Shown here: positions 18,872 through 25,904 of the stretch, one piece after another
How positions within the stretch are numbered: the stretch's first letter is position 1
Layout of the letters: each line of letters opens with the position of its first letter
From: Chara braunii
Taxonomy: Eukaryota; Streptophyta; Charophyceae; Charales; Characeae
Length of the DNA: 25,904 nt
Reading direction: 5' to 3'
Assembly: GCA_003427395.1 (NCBI GenBank)
Contig: BFEA01000397.1
Location: forward strand, 1,315,111-1,341,014
Made by a program: the position numbers and the translations under genes
Notes under the pieces: model-generated
Database searches by the model: none
What the model was told of the DNA's origin: nothing
What the model saw: only the letters and a program-made list of their open reading frames with translations

Positions 18872-20741
18872 GCAGTTGTTACACTATTGTAGCAACTTGT
18901 GAAACCTTTTTAAGAGTCGTCTCATTGGTGAAGTTCAACATCAGACGTGTGTGCAGGCAAATTAAGGAAATTCACTCTTTGATCAATCGCATCATCCAAA
19001 CGGTGAGGATCGTGCAAGTAAAGTTGTTCAAACCGAGGACGTTCCCCTTCCCCCACAGCCAATGCACCAACACGATGATAGATCGGACCCTGAGCCCGAA
19101 GTTGGCCCTGGAATCCCTGAACGCCATCGCTCGGTTGCTTCAACCGCAAGGATGCGAGAGATAAACTGTTATTGATTATCCTCGCATCGTTTCGAACGAA
19201 TCAGTCGTCAGGAGTCTGAGACGTCAAAATAGAAAGAATCTCATGCTCCAGGGACCCTTCTCGAAGTCATTCCCACAGAGGACAACGTCGCGTACCTTTT
19301 CTGCAACATATTTTTGTCCAATTTTTTTCATGATTCCACAACTTTGCACCACAATACCTGCACGGTTCTCGACCACCAATGCTGAACGCTTGAACCGTGC
19401 TAGCATTCGCAACAATAGCCACGGTATTCTGAACATCTGCATACGGTGTTGCCACGGGTACGGACGGGAGTGCATTCATATCAGCAGGCGGATCATCATC
19501 CAAATCATTCATTTCCTCATCTTGATTATGCGGCTCGCCATGTTCCCGACTGTTCATTGAGTTTTGAATCACAACGGACTGATTGTGCGACTGCTCCGAT
19601 CTCCCTGACATACTTCGACATTGGCTCGGTTGAGAACAATGACGATGCGTTTCCTTCAAAGAAAAAGATGCACCCCGCGAATGGCTGGAGACGGTTGCTC
19701 GAATCTCTCGAAGGATATTTACAGGGGTCGAACTTTGCCTCACAACCCGCAACAAACGTTTGTGAGCATCGATATCGTCTTTCCTCATGTGATTCTTAAT
19801 TGCGACTCTCAATGCAAGCATACGTTTAACGTGATAGCTTGCCCGTGTTTGGAGCCTTTTCTTTCGAGTGGAAATTCCATACGATGTAGACCTTGGTTCA
19901 TCGTCATTCATCGTATGGACTTGTTCTGTTCCACCGCCACTGACCACTCTACTTTCAACAACTACCAAGTGTGCATCGAAATCGGGGAAGACATGCCGAC
20001 GTACGGACGACGACGATCCAAGGTTCAAACGACGCGCGACTTTACCTGTGCGCAGTGCCTGAACGCACAACATACGATATCGTCTGTTGCGACTCGAACG
20101 AATCAATTTCAATATTGCCGATCTCCTTCGACGATTATGAAATCCAACAAACTTCCTAACCATTGCGTTCGGGGAATTTGGCAGGTTTCGAGAGAAGAGC
20201 ATGTCTGTGCATAAGCAGTTCCGATGGAAGGATAAAAATCAGGTTGCACGCATCTTCGTCGCACATCTTCTACGAATGTGGACGACGAAATCGTATCTAC
20301 ATATGGCGAATGAAAGGAAGAATGATGAACTAGAAAGGTTGTTTCGATCGTACGAATAAAATTTGAACGGACTGCATCATGCGTAAAATTTTCATCAGGT
20401 CGTGCACTACGCAAGGTAAAGGGCAGGTTTCCTTGGCAACGAATCTCACTCGTGCCAACATCAACATTTTCTTGACTCCTACGGACAAAAAATTGAGGGC
20501 TTGCGATACCATCCAACAATGAAATTGTTTGTTGGAAAGACAAAGATCTATCACTACATTGTTTTTCCACAGAACAATCAAGACTGCGATGAGGAGTTAT
20601 CATCGGTTGTTTGCCCCTTCCGTCAATAGTCACATCACCCACAGCACCTAGCGGTTGTAGTAAAGACCTTCGAGTCCGCCGACTTTGGAAAGGCGGCCGA
20701 CCACGTTTGCGGTGTTCATCTTTTCGTAAAGGGACAGTGAG

Positions 20742-21030
20742 TTATATTCGAACGTACACACAATCCCAATCCATCATTCGTCGAAAAAGAAGGATTTTGT
20801 ACTGAAGGGAAATCAACTCGAGCGGAATTAATGGCAGGAGAGTTATCTCAGTTAGGTATTGTTGGAGAAGACAACAAAGCAGCGATAACAGGTCTTTCAC
20901 AACGGCCAACGCGTCTTCGACTCTTCCATGGAACGTGCGAGGACTTGTCGGCGGACAAAGGAGAGTTCGGAGCGGCAAACAAATTAATGTCCAGTGAATC
21001 CTTATCTATGCTTTCATCCCCTGCCATGTA
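20742..21030. other. Region upstream of RepHel
   Basis: This is the 5' side of the RepHel gene on the minus strand. A minus-strand frame continues from 20978 to 20742 in the same phase as the next RepHel piece, so the true start may lie here. It is hydrophobic and unlike the family, so I do not extend the gene into it. A Helitron 5' end (TC) cannot be picked out by eye. Confidence 0.35.
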
Positions 21031-22490
21031 AACGGGCGTTCATGCGTCTCTTCCTAGGTGACTATAACGTAAAATTAGAACGTAAAAATCAAAGGTTATG
21101 AGGAATATGGAAGATCTAAATATCAGCAGGATGATATATATCCCACAATATTGGTATACAGATGTAATTATGATAGTAATAAAAAAGATATAGGGCAAAG
21201 CATTTTAAAAAAGAAAAAAATGTAGTAAAAGGATAAACGAAGTTGGCAAAACACAAAACGAAAAACGAACGGAGGAAAACCTTGAGTTGATGTTCCCTAT
21301 TTTTATTTTTTATTTTTTAATATTTATGTCAAGGAGAATGAAGGTTAAGCAACTGATGACCAATTGTATTTTGTCTATTTTATCTGTGCGTTGTATTTTT
21401 TTTTATGTGTTCGTAAAAAAAATAAATTTCTTTTTCAGATGTTTTTTTTTTCCCTATACGCCCCTTAGTCTTTTCAGGGCCCCATGGGATCGAGTCATAC
21501 ATACCTCATTTATCCACGTTTACCCTTTGTTATTCCTCGACAGGGCTCACTTTCCTGTTCGTATAAGTTTGTGATTGGGAATAGAGTTTCTTTTGACTCC
21601 AATCGCATTCGGGAGAGGCGACTCCTACTTGCGGCCAGTCTTGGGTATTCTAAGTCAGTCACCGTTCACAAAAAAATCGAAGAAGGGTAAAAGTCGTCCC
21701 CAACTTGCCCGAGTCCCAACCGCTAGGATGTAGTCTGTGACACCCGTCCTCCTCGCCAAGACACAAGGTCTGGATCTCAGAAGTAGGCGTTGGCTCCACC
21801 ATAACAACATTGCCCCACCCTCATAAATGGGTCTATGCGGCGTACCACACCTCTCCCCAGCCAGCCTCGAAGGTCGTGGTTCCAGAAAGAGTCATTCCTA
21901 GCAATTGAGGTCGGTCAAACTGTTGACGACCTCAGCATTCCTCTCCTCCCTTGTTTGGGTGACTTAGACGAAATAGGAGTAAAGGGGGTAAAGAAAGGGA
22001 TTTTTTGGAACAGGCTTACATGAGAGGAGGTCGTTCGGGATAGCATGAGTGCCTTGGGAGAAAGGTTACGTTTATTGTTACTTTCATTATTTATTATCGG
22101 ACGGGTTCCTTCTCCGATATTCCTTATATTACACAATACGACCCAACCCTCCAAATATTTTTTATTTTCCTTCATCTAAGCGGCTTAATGTTTTCAGCGT
22201 GGAATGGAACATAATTATACATACCTTGTTTTTGAATAACGATGCTTTTCTTTCCTTCGACAATATGTAATCAGGGATGTTGAATATGTGTTGTTGTTGT
22301 TTTGTTTTTTTATTTTAACTATCGATGCTTTTCTTTAACGATTCTCCATTAAATCACATTTTCGTAACATACCTTATTTGCATCGTTTTTTTTTTTTTAG
22401 GGTGGGTGGGGGGGGGGATGAAGGGGGCATCAGATATTATTTGAAGACTCTATTTTTTTTTCGGCTCAATATTTCTTGAAGTATACTCAC
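21031..22490. other. AT-rich gene-free stretch
   Basis: No gene is supported. It contains T-rich runs (about 21299-21320, 21400-21452, 22385-22400) and a G-run at 22409-22418. A loosely repeated phrase TACATACCT...TTTCCTTCGACA occurs around 21500 and 22220. Short frames here show no domains. Confidence 0.5.
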
Positions 22491-22781
22491 CTGTCGATTT
22501 TTTATTTTTTTTTGCCCTGTAACAACAGTACTACGAGTTTTTTCGTTTAAGCCAATTAATTCAACAAAATCTCCTAATTTTAAGATACCACGTTCTATTC
22601 GGCCTGTGGCGACTGTACCACGGCCTTGAATTGAAAACACGTCTTCAATTGGCATTAGAAAAGGTTTTTCAATGTCTCTTTTAGGGGTAGGAATATAAGA
22701 GTCAACTGCATCCATTAACTCATAGATTTTATTGACCCACTTATTTTCGCCTCTCAAGATATTCGGTTTTTCGGTTAAAGC
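22491..22781 (-). pseudogene. tufA: Plastid-type EF-Tu (tufA) fragment
   Basis: About 90 codons match the end of the GTPase domain and start of domain II of chloroplast EF-Tu. Recognisable blocks are [20 protein letters not shown], the [20 protein letters not shown] block, GRIERGIL, and [19 protein letters not shown]-Tu delivers aminoacyl-tRNA to the ribosome, but this piece lacks all GTP-binding motifs and domain III. Codon use is A/T-rich like plastid DNA, suggesting a plastid-to-nucleus insertion. Similarity stops just after VVTG. The segment is bounded on the minus strand by a splice-acceptor-like CTACAG (22782-22787) and a consensus donor GTGAGT (22485-22490). Between them lie exactly 97 codons in phase 0. 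Confidence 0.82.
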
Positions 22782-23378
22782 CTGTAGAGCCATTAAAGAA
22801 GTAAAATAATATAAGAGCACATACTGAAAACCATATAACATGAAGCAACAAAATCTCAACAACGTTAGCAACAAAAGCTTAGATTCGGTTTTAATATAGT
22901 AATAATAGTTTCTCATAATGTTTATCATGTTTGGAAAAGATAATGTCAGAACGGGAAAAAAAAACCCATTAAAATCAAAACAAAAACATAAGCGAAGGAT
23001 CCAAATTTAAAGAGTCGAATTCAAAAGAGAGATATAAAAAAAAAAGGACAAAGAGATGAAAAAACAAACATAAAGAGTCGAATTCGATGGAAGAGCAACC
23101 GCAAAAAAAAATCAAATTTAAATATTTTTTTTACAAAACTTTTAAAAAATCATTATCAATGTTATTTGAAGCAAAACATTCCTATAGTTATCCAAACCAA
23201 CGAACAAAAGAAAACGAAGATGCATACATAGACGGAGAAGCAGAGAGAGAAAGAGAGAGAGAGGAGGGAAAGTGAGAAAGAGATGTAAAGATAAAGAAAT
23301 ATAGGGAACTAAGGACTGAAGAAATAAACTTCTTCAATACTATTCCTGTCTATTTCTTTATTCTCTATTCTGCTCTAC
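22782..23378. other. AT-rich stretch with an A-rich insertion flanked by 15-bp repeats
   Basis: TAAAGAGTCGAATTC occurs at 23008-23022 and 23071-23085 around 48 A-rich bases, again like a tail-only retroposon with target duplication. A GA-rich patch lies at 23240-23275. No gene is supported. The minus-strand frame running from 22928 into the tufA piece is AT-rich and not EF-Tu-like above about 22800. Confidence 0.5.
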
Positions 23379-24230
23379 TCACTTCTCGTGTACATCATTA
23401 TCCTCGCGAAGTTGCCTTCTCCTTTCTTCCATTGTCAACTGTTGATGCTCATCAACAACGTTTCCTAAAGCATAAAGATTTGTGTTGTCATGAGAGCGAG
23501 GTTGAACAACCATCAAATCGTTCACGTTTTTGTAGTCCCCTTTTGCATAATGACCCATACAGCCACAACTGGGACATCGACGCCTTAGCAATTCGACTAA
23601 TGCAAGCATTAACTCATGCAATCTCGTCTCATGTTGCTTATTAATGCTTGCCAAAGCATTCAATTGTCATTCCACATTCTCCATATCCTTTATAAATCCC
23701 ATTGGCGAGTACGTACGAATGATATTGGCCAACAAAACTCTCATCGTGTATAACTGCTCTTTGTAACATCGCAACATCCCATTCCCCAATCCATCGCCTA
23801 TTAGCTCAAGAAAATTATCCCTGGACATTGAATCCATCAATGCATCGTGTATCTGCTTGTATAAATCTCCAAGCAGCATAACCGTACTATTTAATTGACC
23901 ATCACTGACTGGAAACTTCATCGCACTTTGCACCTCTAAAAGCACATTACTGTGTGTCAATTCTGAACCAAGACTTTGCAGTGACCGTAACATTGCAATC
24001 AGAGACGATTTTGAAAGACCTTCCAAAGTCGCAGTCGATGGAATTCCAAATAGGTTGGAGACAAAAGAAGGATCAATGGACGACAAAGCACCAGCCAACA
24101 ACATTTTTCTTATTGCAATCTCCGCTTCTTCTAATCGCCGACGTAAACTCTCACACTCTTGCAACAGGTGTGTGTCAACTCTATTACTAAGTTCCGAAAG
24201 TTGATCCAACAAATTATTTTTGACCGATGA
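23379..24230 (-). pseudogene. Coiled-coil protein with zinc-knuckle-like motif, unrecognised
   Basis: A minus-strand frame from about 24230 to 23379 is open except for one TAA/TGA-type stop at 23667-23669. Upstream of 24212 there is no ATG, only another stop near 24232. The N-terminal part is heptad-rich (LLDQLSELSNRVDTHLLQE, RRRLEEAEIAIRKML), followed by a helical region of about 130 residues. After the stop the frame continues with more helix (NKQHETRLHELMLALVELL) and CPSCGCMGHYAKGD (23535-23576). That is a CCHC zinc-knuckle pattern with the last Cys replaced by Asp. The end is charged. Helix plus zinc knuckle recalls retroelement Gag proteins, but no polymerase is near. A host gene with unmarked introns is equally possible. 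Confidence 0.4.
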
Positions 24231-24319
24231 TTAAATCAGAGTTTGAAATTCTTTTTCCATATCTTCACTACTTTGCACCTCTTTCTTTTTGTCCTAAGAG
24301 TCGAACACGGAGGAATTTA

Positions 24320-24751
24320 TCACATGTTCACTTCGTCCTCCTTCTTCTTCAACATCTTCACTTTCTCCTCCTTCTTCTTCAACATTCGCAACAACTCATC
24401 CTGGGTCCATCGGAGGCCTTCATTTTCCGTGAGGTTCCGACCACACGCCCTTCTCACCGCAAAATCACTCGGAACCTTACCTGGAACATCATACCGAACT
24501 ACAGGCCGAGCTTCATTAGATAGTTTTTTTTTCTCGTGAAGCAAAGTTGCTACGTTGTATTCGTACCATTCGACACATTTTTCACTGTACTCCTCCTCCA
24601 GTTCACATCGAATGACAGGATCATTGAATCTATCATCATGTAGCCTGTTCTGCAAATCGCGCTGTGATAATCCGTCAATGCCTCCTTCAACATGTTCGTC
24701 CACCATCGGATTCCTCTCACCAGATGCTTGTCGGTCTGCAAAGACCGCCAT
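24320..24751 (-). CDS. Small charged protein, unrecognised
   Basis: A 143-codon frame starts at ATG 24751 (MAVFADRQASGERN) and ends at 24320. It is acidic in the middle (CELEEEYSEKCVEWYEYNV) and ends in two near-identical copies of a KMLKKKEEK/ML element made by a short tandem duplication in the DNA (about 24331-24385). A run of 17 T precedes the ATG on this strand. It lies about 90 bp upstream of the coiled-coil frame on the same strand but in another phase, so the two could be exons of one gene. I see no known domain, and it may be spurious. Confidence 0.35.
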   Translation of the reverse strand: MAVFADRQASGERNPMVDEHVEGGIDGLSQRDLQNRLHDDRFNDPVIRCELEEEYSEKCVEWYEYNVATLLHEKKKLSNEARPVVRYDVPGKVPSDFAVRRACGRNLTENEGLRWTQDELLRMLKKKEEKVKMLKKKEDEVNM

Positions 24752-24768
24752 GAAAAAAAAAAAAAAAA

Positions 24769-24960
24769 ACAAATATATCAACAATGAAATTAGAGTGGGT
24801 CGTACGATTAATCACTACTCAGGTGGTTGCATGGTTGGACGGTTGGCCAATTGGGTTAGGTATTTGGTTGCAGAAGAAACTCGTTGAAAAAAAACAACAA
24901 CAAATATATCAACAATCAAATTAGAGTGGATGGTACGATTAGACACTACTCAGATGGTTG
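24769..24960 (+). repeat. 131-bp-period duplication
   Basis: A 61-bp stretch starting ACAAATATATCAACAAT (24769-24829) recurs at 24900-24960 with a few differences. Both copies are preceded by an A-run. The second copy leads directly into the G/T minisatellite, suggesting the array grew next to an earlier duplication. Confidence 0.8.
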
Positions 24961-25735
24961 GGGGGTTGGACGGTTGGTTGGTTGGGCGATTGGGTTAGGT
25001 GTTTGGTTGCGTGATTGGGTGGATGGGTGGTTGGTTGGTTCGGTCGTTCGATTAAGTGGTTTGGTGAAGTGGTTCCTTGGGCCGTTGGGTGGTTGGGTCA
25101 TTACGTGGTCGCCTTGTTACATGGTTGGCCGCTTGGGTGATTGAGCGGTCGAGTCGTTGGGCACGTTGTTGGTTTTGTGGTTGCGTCCTTGAGTGGTTGG
25201 GTGGTTAAATGGTTCGGTAGTTGTTTGGGTGATTGCTTAGTTGGGTGGACGGTTGCTTCGGTGGTTGGCTTAGCTGGTCGGGTGGTTGGCTGGTTAGGTG
25301 GTTGCGTGGTTGCATGGTGAAGTGGTTGGCTGGTAGTGTGGTTGGTTGGGTGGTCGGGTGGTTGGGTGGTTGCGTGGTTGGGTGGTTGTGTTACGTCGTT
25401 GGACCGTTCGGTGGTCCATTGGTTGGGTGCTAGGGGAAGTTGGGGGGTTGAGTGGTTGGACGGTTCGGTGCCTGCCTGCTTGGCTGGTTGGCTGAGGTGG
25501 TTGGTTCGGTGGGTCGTGGGTGATTGGGTGGATCGCTGGTTGGTTCAGGGGTTCTGCGTTTGGGTGGTTGGATGGTTCTCCGGTTGGGTGCTTCGGTCCT
25601 TGGGTGGTCGAGTGGTTGGGTCGTTCGGTGGTTGGGTAGTTGGGTAGTTGAGCCTGGTCTAGTTGGCTAGTTGGGTGGTTTGGGTAGTTGGGTAGTTGGG
25701 TGGTTGGGTGGTTGGCTAGTTGGGTAGTTGAGACC
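24955..25735 (+). repeat. G/T-rich minisatellite, GGTTGGGT-type unit
   Basis: About 780 bp built from degenerate 8-base units (GGTTGGGT, GGTTGGCT, GGTTGCGT and similar). The plus strand is almost free of A and low in C. Reading frames through it give Gly/Trp/Val repeats on plus and Pro/Asn/Thr repeats on minus; these are not genes. Runs of GG and GGG at 2-3 base spacing could form two-layer G-quadruplexes on the plus strand. Confidence 0.92.
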
Positions 25736-25861
25736 GCGCCCAATATCGGCACGATGTCAATGCCTGTACATGGGCCCAATATCGGCACGGTGTCAATGCG
25801 TGCACACGGGCCCAATATCACCACGTTGTGAAGGACTGTACACGGGCTCAATATGGGCACG
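25736..25861 (+). repeat. 36-bp tandem repeat, 3.5 copies
   Basis: Units start at 25736, 25772 and 25808, each close to GGGCCCAATATCGGCACG followed by a GTCAATGC...GTACAC second half. A partial fourth unit starts at 25844 and decays. The period is exactly 36 bases. It follows the G/T minisatellite immediately and may continue in altered form to the window edge. Confidence 0.9.
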
Positions 25862-25904
25862 TACTCGGGCCACGGTCTGTACCTCGGGCCAGATCAAAAA
25901 AAAA

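Larger units (their letters stand above)
15229..20741 (-). pseudogene. Helitron RepHel replicase-helicase, decayed
   Basis: RepHel is the rolling-circle transposition protein of Helitrons: an HUH nuclease that nicks DNA joined to a 5'-to-3' helicase. Reading minus-strand frames in order, all expected parts are present. They are a basic N-terminal extension with an AT-hook-like RKRGRPP (near 20710), a zinc motif CRYCGAKLW...CCRKG (about 19290-19360), and the FVRNDARIINN to RPRFEQLYLHDP segment (about 19200-19000). The Rep domain and a Pif1-like helicase ending at 15229 follow. Frame changes are needed near 20190, 18601, 18380, 17910 and 16550. In-frame stops lie near 19267, 19212, 18456, 17451 and 16842. 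It cannot make a full protein unless some breaks are introns, and several helicase motifs are also altered. Family assignment is secure; the Helitron's own termini (TC...CTRR) were not located. Confidence 0.9.

Noticed and set aside
22800-22928. N-terminal extension of the tufA fragment
   Set aside because: The frame is open but AT-rich and hydrophobic, with no EF-Tu similarity above about 22800.
25294-25860. 188-codon Pro/Thr/Asn-rich protein on the minus strand
   Set aside because: It is a translation of the G/T minisatellite and the 36-bp repeats; tandem repeats without stops are open by chance.
25736-25861. CRISPR-like array
   Set aside because: The 36-bp units are directly adjacent with no spacers, and the sequence is eukaryotic.

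Overview
The window looks like nuclear DNA from a repeat-rich eukaryote, most likely a streptophyte (green alga or plant lineage). Two things point there. A U6 snRNA copy at 5103-5199 carries the plant-type 5' stem and 3' end. A fragment at 22491-22781 encodes a plastid-type EF-Tu (tufA). A charophyte that keeps a plastid tufA, such as a Chara-like alga, would fit, but that is inference. There are 533 unknown bases (11784-12316) and one N inside a microsatellite. Nothing looks bacterial: no operons, no ribosome-binding sites, no CRISPR array.

Layout. Positions 1-5220 hold non-autonomous DNA elements (474-784, 959-1323, 2395-3331), a 133-bp poly(A) tract, snRNA-derived fragments (U6 core 1937-1996; U2 5' end 2123-2189 on the minus strand; U6 retrocopy 5103-5199) and the 3' end of a LINE (4202-4858). 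Positions 5287-6840 are a nested stack of small elements: one 398-bp and one 485-bp MITE with TAA or TTA target duplications, inserted beside or into a family of palindromic repeats and a retroposon with a 14-bp duplication. Positions 7486-9420 hold two compound microsatellites and an open PIF/Harbinger transposase gene (8065-9420) with all three DDE residues. Positions 9421-12930 hold no convincing gene: an A-tailed retroposon-like segment, a 463-bp fold-back element, repeats, the gap and purine-rich DNA.

Positions 13179-20741 (minus strand) are a decayed Helitron. A RepHel gene with zinc motif, HUH/two-tyrosine Rep domain and Pif1-like helicase is broken by frameshifts and stops and has substitutions in several helicase catalytic motifs. 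Downstream on the same strand lies an unrecognised Ser/Gln/acid-rich reading frame behind a good splice acceptor.

Positions 21030-22490 are AT-rich with no gene. The plastid-like tufA segment follows, then minus-strand coiled-coil/zinc-knuckle ORFs that I do not recognise (23379-24751), a 131-bp duplication, about 0.78 kb of G/T-rich minisatellite and a 36-bp tandem repeat at the right edge.

Functionally this is a transposon graveyard with one possibly active transposase. The MITEs have the target duplications expected of PIF/Harbinger movement, but I could not match their terminal repeats to the resident transposase element. I found no clear new multi-gene system. The best leads are the tufA segment framed by splice signals, the gene downstream of RepHel, and the nested element stack.
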